Origin: Acidimicrobiia bacterium
GTDB lineage: Bacteria; Actinomycetota; Acidimicrobiia; Acidimicrobiales; Poriferisodalaceae
Reading direction: 5' to 3'
Length of the DNA stretch: 48,662 nt
Assembly: GCA_022826045.1 (NCBI GenBank)
Contig: JAJDVQ010000027.1
Span: 1-48,662, forward strand
The notes under the pieces were generated by a model that saw nothing but the letters and a program-made list of their open reading frames with translations, had not been told where the DNA came from and did not search any database. The translations under genes were made by a program, and so were the position numbers. Shown here one piece after another: positions 8,766-15,507 of the stretch. Numbering within the stretch: position 1 is the first letter of the stretch; the number at the start of each line of letters is the position of its first letter.

Positions 8766-8968
8766 AGCGCACGCGGGCGCAGCGGGCGGCAGCGCTGGAA
8801 GGCTGGGCGGACCGGGTCGCGCCAAGCGATCTGGTCGAGGCCGACAGCGTTCGGCGCGCACGCGAAGGTGAAGCGATTGCCGAGTCGTACCGGCAAGTTC
8901 CGCAGGGGCCAGACGAGGACGCCGCAGCATTGGCCAATTCGATCGCCATGACCGAGGCCGAGCCGTAG
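8762..8968 (+). CDS. MazE-like small antitoxin
   Basis: This 68-residue protein starts with a basic helix (MKRTRAQRAAALEGWADRV) and ends with an acidic segment (RQVPQGPDEDAAALANS and TEAEP). That end resembles the C-terminal toxin-binding tails of actinobacterial MazE/VapB-type antitoxins. The ATG overlaps the upstream stop as ATGA. Downstream, a MazF-like fragment can be read at 8965-9087, in the place where a toxin gene would be expected. Identification rests on this context and composition rather than a clear domain match. Confidence 0.5.
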   Translation: MKRTRAQRAAALEGWADRVAPSDLVEADSVRRAREGEAIAESYRQVPQGPDEDAAALANSIAMTEAEP

Positions 8969-9087
8969 CAGTTCGGCTCGAACCGCGGCTGCTTGCAACG
9001 CCGAACCAGAAGGCCCGGCCTGCGCTTGTGATCACGCGAGACCAGGCGATCCCGGTGCTGGAGTTGTCGCGATCGAGAACCGGTGCC
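8965..9087 (+). pseudogene. MazF/PemK toxin remnant
   Basis: Directly after the MazE-like gene, in a frame overlapping its stop, the plus strand reads AVRLEPRLLATPNQKARPAL, then VITRDQAIPVLELSR, then RTGAAS and a stop. The block 'RPALVITRDQAIPVL' matches the conserved N-terminal strand of MazF/PemK ribonucleases ('RPVVVLTRDxxIPVL'). The Gly-Glu-Val-Trp start of the family and the last two thirds of the domain are missing, and no start codon is evident. It abuts the convergent RelE-like gene that ends at 9089, so a deletion probably fused the two modules. Confidence 0.5.
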
Positions 9088-9088
9088 G

Positions 9089-9373
9089 CTAGCTGTCGAG
9101 GCGTCGGTAGGCATCTCGACGGTGCGCAACCCGGAGAATGACGACTTCCCGTCGCGCATCGTCGATGCGGAAGTCGATCCGGTACGTGCCGCGGCGCGCT
9201 GCCCATCGGCCTTCGAGTTCATCACCCAATGGTGTTCCGACTCGACGCGGCGCTTCCGCCAAGTCGCCTGCAATCAGCTCGAGGACGGCTGAAACGACCG
9301 ACTCCGGAAGCTGTTCAGCGATCGCAGCAGCAGCGGAACGCGCGAAAACGATGTCGTACGGCGTTGCATTCAC
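9089..9373 (-). CDS. RelE/ParE-family toxin
   Basis: The 94-residue protein has the compact RelE/ParE fold pattern: an N-terminal helix-rich part (YDIVFARSAAAAIAEQLPE), a middle containing 'RVGTPLGDELEGRWAARRG', and C-terminal strands with YRIDFRIDD and REVVILRVAHRRDAYR. The basic residues and the final 'HRRDAYR' match RelE-type mRNA interferases. The ATG overlaps the upstream antitoxin stop as ATGA. The order antitoxin then toxin is the usual relBE/phd-relE layout. Whether it cleaves mRNA at the ribosome or poisons gyrase (ParE type) cannot be told from sequence alone. Confidence 0.82.
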   Translation of the reverse strand: MNATPYDIVFARSAAAAIAEQLPESVVSAVLELIAGDLAEAPRRVGTPLGDELEGRWAARRGTYRIDFRIDDARREVVILRVAHRRDAYRRLDS

Positions 9374-9645
9374 TGCGCCCGAAGCGCCCTGACAGCCTCC
9401 ACGCCGCGCACGACGTCACCTTCGGCGATTTCGCGTTCCGCCTGAGCGATCTCTTTCATCGCATCGGGGTCGGACAGGATCGCCAGCGTTTCCTCAATGG
9501 ACTCGAGATCGTCTGGGCTCATGAGGACCGCAGCAGACTTGCCGTTGCGAGTGATGAAGATCCCCTCGTGAGTGCTGTGGACCCGTTCAACGAATTCCGA
9601 GAAGCGGTCCTTCACGGTGCGCAGTGATTCCGTTGTTATGACCAC
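9370..9645 (-). CDS. Phd/YefM-family antitoxin
   Basis: The 91-residue protein has the Phd/YefM DNA-binding N-terminus (SLRTVKDRFSEFVERVHSTH, then EGIFITRNGKSAAVLMSPDD) followed by an acidic toxin-binding helix (DAMKEIAQAEREIAEGD). It should neutralise the RelE-like toxin encoded immediately downstream, with which it overlaps by ATGA. I chose GTG 9645, which begins the conserved VITTESLRT segment. The frame is open further upstream but without conserved sequence. The start codon lies inside a palindromic operator (9643-9663), suggesting autoregulation. Confidence 0.82.
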   Translation of the reverse strand: MVITTESLRTVKDRFSEFVERVHSTHEGIFITRNGKSAAVLMSPDDLESIEETLAILSDPDAMKEIAQAEREIAEGDVVRGVEAVRALRAQ

Positions 9646-9663
9646 AATTGTGCCACGTTGTGG
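9643..9663 (-). promoter_or_regulatory. Palindromic operator of the Phd/RelE module
   Basis: A perfect 10-bp palindrome CACAATTGTG (9643-9652) is followed directly by a second inverted repeat, CCAC-GTT-GTGG (9653-9663). Both overlap or precede the antitoxin start. Paired palindromes of this kind are typical binding sites for Phd-type autorepressors. Confidence 0.5.
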
Positions 9664-9699
9664 TACCCGGCTCCAATCGGACTTGTGACAGCCCCTGCC

Positions 9700-9705
9700 T
9701 ACGTT
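9700..9705 (+). promoter_or_regulatory. -10 box TACGTT for leaderless gene at 9713
   Basis: The TANNNT box ends 7 nt before ATG 9713, so the transcript would start at or near the start codon. Confidence 0.5.
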
Positions 9706-9712
9706 GCGGGCC

Positions 9713-10723
9713 ATGACACAACACACCACACGCATCCTTCCCGACTACGACTCCGCCGAGCGGCCGGCTTGGCTGGTGCACGGCGCCCACGAGGCGTGGC
9801 GCGCGGCCCTGCCGACGACCGAGTCCATCGGATGGTCCGAGTTCGTTGTACGCGCATGCGACGAGATGGCCACTGCCGCCGATGGGCTCCCCGGCGTTCC
9901 CGGACCTGGCAGCGACCCGCCCGACGACGGGCTGCAGGTCGCCATGGCCGCGGCGTTGCTGGGCGACATCGCGACCCGGGCTGTCTCGCCGTACGACGCG
10001 AACGAGATGTGCCGCCGGGCATATCCGCGCTGCTGGGACGCGACTTTGGACGGACTGGCGAGCAGCCCGCACGCCACTGCCGAGGCTGACCCTGTCCTCT
10101 ATGACCACAGCGTTTCGCTGCGGTCGTTCAGCGACCCTGATGTGCGATGGCCCGCAGGCATGCACGAGGCCCTCCAGGCGGTCATGGATCTGGCGAACGA
10201 GGTGAGCGCTTCCAGCTCGCTCGGGTTGTGCCTGACCCATGTCGCGCCCGGCCCGGTGGTGTGGCCGCCGCCCGCGGCTCCGTCGGCGCTCGACCGTGAA
10301 CGGTGCGACCTCGACGCCGCAGTTGCGGGAACGCTGGTCAGCCATCAGGAGCACGCCGCCATGCTGCACAGCTACCTGTCGGCGCGTGATGATCCCGACG
10401 TTCCGGATCCGTCACCGGCCGAGACCGACCAGGTGCAGGCAGCCGTGCGCGACTGGTCGGCCGAGGTGGTGCCGGCCGCCGTGCGTGTTGCTACTGCCAC
10501 CTTCGCCCACGCCTACGAGTGGGCCAGCACCGACACCGAGCGCTGGGACCCATCGGTCGTCGCCTACGCCCACGCCGAGGCCTACCTGTCGATCCACCAT
10601 CTGCGCCAGATCACCGACTCGTATGACCTCACCAACGGCGCTGTGTGCAGCTACGCCTGGTGGTGGTGCCAGGACCGCCAATTCGGCCTGGCCAGCCTGC
10701 GGGAGCTGGCGAGCACCTGGTAA
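9713..10723 (+). CDS. Hypothetical protein, 336 residues
   Basis: I do not recognise this protein. It is soluble, alanine-rich and mostly helical in appearance, with no signal peptide or membrane segment. Notable segments are RPAWLVHGAHEAWRAALP near the start, several Trp-rich stretches (AYEWASTDTERWDPS and YAWWWCQDRQFG) and conserved-looking histidines (HQEHAAMLHSYLS, YLSIHHLRQI). I chose ATG 9713 rather than 9704 because a TANNNT box sits 7 nt upstream. It stands divergently to the Phd/RelE pair, and codon use is typical of the region. Confidence 0.6.
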   Translation: MTQHTTRILPDYDSAERPAWLVHGAHEAWRAALPTTESIGWSEFVVRACDEMATAADGLPGVPGPGSDPPDDGLQVAMAAALLGDIATRAVSPYDANEMCRRAYPRCWDATLDGLASSPHATAEADPVLYDHSVSLRSFSDPDVRWPAGMHEALQAVMDLANEVSASSSLGLCLTHVAPGPVVWPPPAAPSALDRERCDLDAAVAGTLVSHQEHAAMLHSYLSARDDPDVPDPSPAETDQVQAAVRDWSAEVVPAAVRVATATFAHAYEWASTDTERWDPSVVAYAHAEAYLSIHHLRQITDSYDLTNGAVCSYAWWWCQDRQFGLASLRELASTW

Positions 10724-10822
10724 CGCCAGTCTGGCTCAGCAACACGCGCCGCGGGGTCGGGCGCTGCGGCACATCCTCAGCGAGCGCGTCGGCCTGACTG
10801 AGGCCGAGATACGAGACCTACT

Positions 10823-11050
10823 ATGGAAGCAAGCGCAGAGCCACTGGAGAGGCAGACGCACACCGTGCGCGTGTACCAGAACACCGAGGACGGCACCAAC
10901 TGGTGGGCGGAGGATGACCTCGGCTTCGCCGGCGGCGCTGACCAGCTGCCGGACCTCATGGATGCCATCCGTGAATGGGCCGAGGCCGAGGGCGTGCTCG
11001 ACGACCTGTCCGTCAACTTCGTTGAGTCAACGACGGGGGTGGCACCGTAG
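10823..11050 (+). CDS. HicB-like/DUF1902-like small protein
   Basis: This 75-residue protein has the pattern of the HicB N-terminal fold: a strand with 'THTVRVYQNTEDGTNWWAED', then 'LGFAGGADQLPDLMDAIREW' resembling the strand-helix segment of HicB antitoxins. It lacks a C-terminal DNA-binding domain and no HicA-type toxin is adjacent, so it would be an orphan. Upstream, at about 10730-10850, another frame reads a coding-like peptide (RALRHILSERVGLTEAEIRD) that ends by overlapping this start. The gene may therefore once have been longer, or a small upstream gene may have decayed. Confidence 0.45.
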   Translation: MEASAEPLERQTHTVRVYQNTEDGTNWWAEDDLGFAGGADQLPDLMDAIREWAEAEGVLDDLSVNFVESTTGVAP

Positions 11051-11089
11051 GTCTCTCCGATGCGGTCAGCGGCCCTGTGCTGAGCCGGA

Positions 11090-11815
11090 TCATCGGGTTG
11101 AGGACATGACGGCTGTCCAGAAGGTCAGCATGTCTTCTGTGAAGAGGGGGGCGAGTTCGGGGGTGCCGCCGATGTGGGCGCCGCGGACGCCGTAGCCGGC
11201 GTTGATGGCGTAGAGGAAGCCGTCGAGATCGACCATTGATGGGTCTGGCTCGTCGGAGGTCGGCGGGATGAAGGCGCCGTCGTCGGCCATGTACACGGTG
11301 GGTGCTCCCGGGGCGACAGCGGCATCCGGGATGTGCTCCAAAGGGGTCGAGCGGTCGAAGCTGTGGTGGGCGTCGGGCACGATCCGCACGGTGGCGTCGC
11401 CGCCTGCCAGCCGCATGGCGTGGGTGTGGGCTTGGACCTGCATCGGCGAGCACCAGTCGTCCTGATCGCCGATGATCGCCCGGACACGGGTGCTGCCGAC
11501 CGACGGGTCAACGAACTGGTGGCCCGACCAGGGGTAGGCGGCATACACGCCGGCGAGCTTGGGGGCGCCGGAGGCTGCCGCCAAGTGCACCGACGCTGCG
11601 CTCAGCACCGCCGAGCCGCCCCGGCTGTGGCCTTGTGCACCGACGCGCGCTGGGTCGATGTCGGGTCGGGCCGCAAGCGCCTCGGCGGCCGCAAGGACGT
11701 CCCACGCACTGGCGGCGAAGGAGTACTGGACCTGGTTGGCGACGGTCGAGGTGACGCTGCGGGGGCCGAACGGATCGAGGCCGCACGCGTCGAACCTGGC
11801 GCGCTGACAGACTCC
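11090..11815 (-). pseudogene. 5'-truncated dienelactone hydrolase-type alpha/beta hydrolase
   Basis: The C-terminal two thirds of a dienelactone hydrolase-family protein is clear: FGPRSVTSTVANQ, the nucleophile elbow GHSRGG, a catalytic Asp candidate in GDQDDWCSP and the catalytic His in DAHHSFDR. The N-terminal ~90-100 residues, carrying the first beta strands and the HG oxyanion motif, are missing. Homology stops at about 11790-11815, exactly where the divergent RDD gene starts at 11820. The frame stays open to 11932, but that part lies antisense inside the RDD gene and shows no conserved sequence. I therefore read it as a remnant cut by a deletion or insertion, probably inactive. Confidence 0.65.
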
Positions 11816-11819
11816 GCTC

Positions 11820-12230
11820 GTGTCTGAGGGTCTTGAGCCGCCGCCGCGTGAGCGGTACTTGGACGAGATGGCGGCGGGACCGATGCGACGTGCAGCCGCA
11901 CATCTCATCGAGATCGTGATCTGGGCGCTCATCCTGGCCTACTGGTACGTCGCGATTCCGTATGTCGCTTGGCTGGTGTTCGCCTTGATGCGCGGGCAGA
12001 CGCCCGGCAAGCAAGTGCTGGGGCTGGTGGCTGTGAAGTCAGACGGGACGCGGTTCAGTTTGCTGCGGATGTTGATCCGCGAGGTCTTCAAGGAGATCTA
12101 CTGGGTCTTCACGCTGGGTCTCGGTGTGGTCATCGACATCATGTTGCTGGTGCTCAGCGACGAACCCCGCACAGTCGCAGACCGCGTCATGGGCAGCACC
12201 ATCGTTCACGTATCGAATCTGCAGAGCTAG
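11820..12230 (+). CDS. RDD-family membrane protein
   Basis: RDD proteins are small integral membrane proteins of mostly unknown function, some implicated in ion exchange. The 136-residue product has two or three hydrophobic segments (LIEIVIWALILAYWYVAI, VAWLVFALM, then WVFTLGLGVVIDIMLLVL) and the family signature RGQTPGKQVLGL with downstream ADRVMGSTIV. The namesake Asp-Asp of the first helix is absent: the equivalent stretch reads RRAAAHLIEIV. The GTG at 11820 has no obvious ribosome site. It is followed by a second, better conserved RDD gene, so the two look like diverged tandem paralogues. Confidence 0.7.
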   Translation: MSEGLEPPPRERYLDEMAAGPMRRAAAHLIEIVIWALILAYWYVAIPYVAWLVFALMRGQTPGKQVLGLVAVKSDGTRFSLLRMLIREVFKEIYWVFTLGLGVVIDIMLLVLSDEPRTVADRVMGSTIVHVSNLQS

Positions 12231-12339
12231 CCGCCACCATCTCGTCAACCGGGGCAGGCCGCCAGCTCAGCAAACGCAAACCGCGGACTCCTGCTCGCGA
12301 CCGCCTCGTCGACTGTCTGCAACAATCTCGCCCGTGTCC

Positions 12340-12741
12340 ATGGAGCCCGAGCAGCCGCCTGAGCGCGATGGCTCCGTGAGCGACTTCGCAGCGGGTCCGT
12401 TTCGGCGCTTGATGGCTGCGCTGATCGACGATTTCTTCGTGCTGCTGATCCTCGTGTTCTGGCCGCTCATCTTTCTGCTCCTCGTGTGGTGGCTCTTCGT
12501 GCTGGGACGAGGACAGACACCTGGCAAGCAGCTCGCTGGGATCTTCGCTGTGCGGCGAGACGGCTCGCGATTCGGCTGGGGCCGGATGTTCATCCGCGAG
12601 AACTTCAGGTTGCTCTTCTGGATCGTGACCTTCGGATTCGCCCTGATCGTCGACGGCGCCCTCATCTTGCTGCGCAAGGACCGCCGCTCCGTAACCGACC
12701 TCGTCGCGGGCAGTGTCATCGTCTACGTCCCCAGCGGGTGA
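12340..12741 (+). CDS. RDD-family membrane protein, second copy
   Basis: This 133-residue paralogue of the gene at 11820 has the full RDD signature in its first helix (RRLMAALIDDFFVLLIL), the RGQTPGKQLAGI motif and a final hydrophobic helix (FWIVTFGFALIVDGALILL). The product should be a three-helix inner-membrane protein. The start could be ATG 12340 or GTG 12334. Neither has a strong ribosome site. The 100 nt between the two RDD genes hold nothing recognisable. Confidence 0.75.
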   Translation: MEPEQPPERDGSVSDFAAGPFRRLMAALIDDFFVLLILVFWPLIFLLLVWWLFVLGRGQTPGKQLAGIFAVRRDGSRFGWGRMFIRENFRLLFWIVTFGFALIVDGALILLRKDRRSVTDLVAGSVIVYVPSG

Positions 12742-12779
12742 CATTCGCCACAGACGAGATAGCGGGTGTCGGGAGCATC

Positions 12780-12785
12780 TAGCTT
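12780..12785 (+). promoter_or_regulatory. -10 box TAGCTT for leaderless gene at 12792
   Basis: The TANNNT box ends 6 nt before GTG 12792. There is no ribosome site, consistent with a leaderless transcript. Confidence 0.5.
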
Positions 12786-12791
12786 GCGGGC

Positions 12792-13955
12792 GTGTCGAGC
12801 TTTGAGGTAGCGGTTGTCGGGCGAGGGCTGATCGGCAGTGCTGCCGCGAGGCATCTCGCAGAGGCCGGGCATTCGGTCGCGTTGATCGGGCCGGGTGAGC
12901 CGGAGGACTACGCCTCGTCAAACGGTCCGTTCGCGAGCCATTACGACGAAGGCCGCATCACTCGGATGATCGATCCGGATCCTGCCTGGTCGCACTTGGC
13001 GATCCGCTCGATCGGCAGATACGCCGACATCGAGGAGCGCTCGGGCATCGGGTTTCATGCCGGCACCGGGCTGGTCTATTCGGGGGCTGATCCGCATGCG
13101 GATCTCGCCCATGCGGTCGAACTCGATGTCGATGCGCGCGAGGTCACTGCTGACGAGGTTGCGGAGCGCTTCGGCATCGACATGTCGAGCGCGGACGCGA
13201 TCATCTTCGAAGCTGCACCGGCGGGGCATATCAACCCGCGGCGGATGGTCGCGGCACAGAGCAAGCTGACGGCCGCGGCGGGCGGGACGGTGGTGGACGC
13301 GCCGGTCTCAGCGGCCACGCCGACCGTCGACGGCGTGCAGCTGACAGTCGGCAACGACACGGTGCTCGCCGGGGGCGTGCTGTTGTGCACCGGCGCGTGG
13401 GCGGCGGAGTTGGTCGGGGCCGACTTGCCGCTCGAGCGCAGCCTTCGGACGATCCTGATGGCCGAGCTCGACGACGGCCCGGTGCTGCCAAGCCTCATCT
13501 CCCGGACCGACCCAGCCACCTGCGAGGAAGATCCTCGCCACGACGTCTACTGGGTACCGCCCGTCCGGTTCCCCGACGGTCGGGTCATGCTGAAGATCGG
13601 CGGCTACGACCCTGCCGCCACCATGGCCGACGATGTGCCCACGGTGGTCGATTGGTTCCGCAGCGGCGGAAGCGTGACCGAAGCGGACGACCTCGAGGCC
13701 CGGCTGCGCGAGTTCCTCCCCGACCGCACGATCCGGTCGCGCGACTTCAAGCCCTGCGTGGTCACGAACACGCCGCACGACCTGCCGTGGATCGACTGGG
13801 TGGAGGATCGAGTCGCCGTCGCGGTGGGCGGCTGCGGTTCCGCCGCCAAGTCGGCCGATGAGATCGGTCGGCTCGCAGGGACGCTGTTCACCGATGAGGG
13901 CTGGACCGACCCGGTGCTCAAGCTCGAGTCGTTCCGGCCGTCAAACGGCGCGTGA
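12792..13955 (+). CDS. FAD-dependent oxidoreductase, DAO/sarcosine oxidase-like
   Basis: This 387-residue flavoenzyme probably oxidises a secondary or primary amine, or an amino-acid-like substrate, with O2 as acceptor. It has the N-terminal dinucleotide-binding motif GRGLIGSAAARHLAEAG and a conserved acidic/GPG segment after the second strand. The middle (HAGTGLVYSG, INPRRMVAAQ) and C-terminal FAD-contacting region (GGCGSAAKSADEIGRLAG) are as in MSOX/DAO enzymes. The covalent-flavin cysteine of monomeric sarcosine oxidase lies in a comparable C-terminal region. The Cys in AVGGCGSAAK is a candidate but unproven. It opens the 12.8-19.8 kb catabolic cluster, so its substrate may be an amino or betaine intermediate of that pathway. 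Confidence 0.8.
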   Translation: MSSFEVAVVGRGLIGSAAARHLAEAGHSVALIGPGEPEDYASSNGPFASHYDEGRITRMIDPDPAWSHLAIRSIGRYADIEERSGIGFHAGTGLVYSGADPHADLAHAVELDVDAREVTADEVAERFGIDMSSADAIIFEAAPAGHINPRRMVAAQSKLTAAAGGTVVDAPVSAATPTVDGVQLTVGNDTVLAGGVLLCTGAWAAELVGADLPLERSLRTILMAELDDGPVLPSLISRTDPATCEEDPRHDVYWVPPVRFPDGRVMLKIGGYDPAATMADDVPTVVDWFRSGGSVTEADDLEARLREFLPDRTIRSRDFKPCVVTNTPHDLPWIDWVEDRVAVAVGGCGSAAKSADEIGRLAGTLFTDEGWTDPVLKLESFRPSNGA

Positions 13956-14031
13956 ACCGGACATCGCGAAGCGACTGCCGCAATCAGGACGCTGCGAACC
14001 GGATGTCCTGGCCCGAGCGTGACCTTGCGGC

Positions 14032-14409
14032 TCAAGCGTGCGGTTCCAACAGCTCCAACCGGTTGCCGAAGGGATCATCTACATAGACGCGGTCGTAGCC
14101 CTCAAGCGGTTCATCGTCCCGAACGGCGACACCAGCGGCTCGCAGCCTCTCGACTAACGCTGCGAGTCCTTCGACCCGCAGCGCTGGGTGGGCCTTGCGA
14201 GCGGGATGAAACGGATCCTCGACGCCCAGGTGGACTTTGACTGCGCCTTCGCCGCGATCACTCTCAAACCAACAGCCGCCGTGTCGTTCAAGGTGCGGTG
14301 GCTTGGGCACCCGCGGCAGGCCGAGCAATCCCTCGTAGAACGCCTGCGCGTCGGCCTCGCCACCGAGCGGCATGGCCAGCTGCACGTGATCGATACCGGC
14401 AATCCTCAT
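14032..14409 (-). CDS. VOC/glyoxalase-fold protein
   Basis: The 125-residue protein is a single VOC module pair: MRIAGIDHVQLAMP with an early metal-ligand-type His, AQAFYEGLLGLPRV, GCWFESDRG, and the closing DPFGNRLELLEP with the usual C-terminal Glu. Such proteins act as dioxygenases, isomerases or resistance proteins. The substrate cannot be read from sequence. I chose ATG 14409 because conservation begins there, although the frame is open to 14448. It lies antisense between the flavoenzyme and the first SDR of the cluster, so it may or may not share the pathway. Confidence 0.75.
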   Translation of the reverse strand: MRIAGIDHVQLAMPLGGEADAQAFYEGLLGLPRVPKPPHLERHGGCWFESDRGEGAVKVHLGVEDPFHPARKAHPALRVEGLAALVERLRAAGVAVRDDEPLEGYDRVYVDDPFGNRLELLEPHA

Positions 14410-14629
14410 GACACTGGTCCGGCACAGACTCTGACTCCGCTTGCCCAACCGTCACGAACGCAGGGCGACGCCGGGGATGTGCCAGCAGCGGCGCGCCGAT
14501 GAGCCATGCTGCAAGCCTGCCAACTGCGGCGACGATTCGGCACAGTACCGACAGCGGCCGAACCAGCGGCCATGGGTGCGGGGAAACGGCAATGTACAGA
14601 GCGGCAGGGACGTCGAGGGAGAGGTGGTT

Positions 14630-15436
14630 GTGAGCAGTGTGGTGGTGACAGGGGCGAGCTCGGGGATCGGCGAGGCGATCGCTCGGCGGTTCGTGGCTGA
14701 CGGCTGGGACGTGCTGACCGGCAGCCGGCGGCAGCCCGGGCTCGCAGGCGCCGAGTGGCTGCAGACCGATGTGGCCGATCCGGCGCAGGCCGATGCGCTG
14801 GTGGCTGCTGCTGTGGAGCTGTTCGGGCGGCTGGATGTGGTGGTGAACAACGCCGGCGTGCAGGTGGAGAAGACCGTGGCCGACACCACTGATGAGGATT
14901 TCGACCGGGTCATGGACGTCAACGTGCGGGGCGTGTTCAACATGTGTCGTGCGGCCGTACGGCAGATGTCGAGCCAACACGACAGCCATCGATCCGAGCA
15001 GCACGGAGGCCGGCGAGCCGAACAGCCCGACGGCCTGCGAACTGGCCGGCACGACGGCGGCGTCATCATCAACATCGCCTCGATCGCCGCGACCCACGCC
15101 GACGCCGGCATGGCCGTCTACAACGCGTCAAAGGGCGCCGTCGAGGCGCTTACCCGGGCCATCGCCATCGATCACGGCCACCAGGGCATCCGCTGCGTGG
15201 CGGTCAGTCCTGGCTGGATCGCCACTGCGCTCGCCGATGCCGTGTTCGACCTCGAAGCAGACCCGGCCGCGGCCCGGCTGGCAGCCGTCGAGCGCCATCC
15301 CGTCGGCAGGCTCGGCACCCCTGATGACGTCGCCGAAGTAGTCGCCTGGCTGGCGGGCCCGGCGGCCAGTTTCGTCTCGGGCAGCGTGTTTACTGTGGAC
15401 GGTGGCCTCACAGCACAGAGCCCCATCGGCGGCTGA
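14630..15436 (+). CDS. Short-chain dehydrogenase/reductase with an inserted hydrophilic loop
   Basis: This NAD(P)-dependent SDR of 268 residues has the cofactor motif TGASSGIG, NNAG, the catalytic Ser region (NIASIAA), Y-x-x-x-K (YNASKGA) and a normal C-terminus ending in TVDGGL. Between the helix ending AAVRQM and the strand IINIAS it carries about 30 extra residues rich in Gln, His, Arg and Gly (SSQHDSHRSEQHGG). Classical SDRs do not have this, and their usual length is about 250. The frame is intact. GTG 14630 was chosen for the GGGAGAGG ribosome site just upstream and because the first strand follows at once. It probably oxidises a hydroxy acid or alcohol intermediate of the cluster. Confidence 0.8.
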   Translation: MSSVVVTGASSGIGEAIARRFVADGWDVLTGSRRQPGLAGAEWLQTDVADPAQADALVAAAVELFGRLDVVVNNAGVQVEKTVADTTDEDFDRVMDVNVRGVFNMCRAAVRQMSSQHDSHRSEQHGGRRAEQPDGLRTGRHDGGVIINIASIAATHADAGMAVYNASKGAVEALTRAIAIDHGHQGIRCVAVSPGWIATALADAVFDLEADPAAARLAAVERHPVGRLGTPDDVAEVVAWLAGPAASFVSGSVFTVDGGLTAQSPIGG

Positions 15437-15507
15437 AGTGACGGCGAATGCCACGCGGAGCGAGGCAGCCAGCAGGCGCGTCCGGCTGGTCCGGGGTTAG
15501 TGCGGAC

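Noticed and set aside
11816..11932. Intact 280-residue dienelactone hydrolase
   Set aside because: The extra N-terminal residues overlap the RDD gene antisense and lack the first strands and oxyanion motif of the family.
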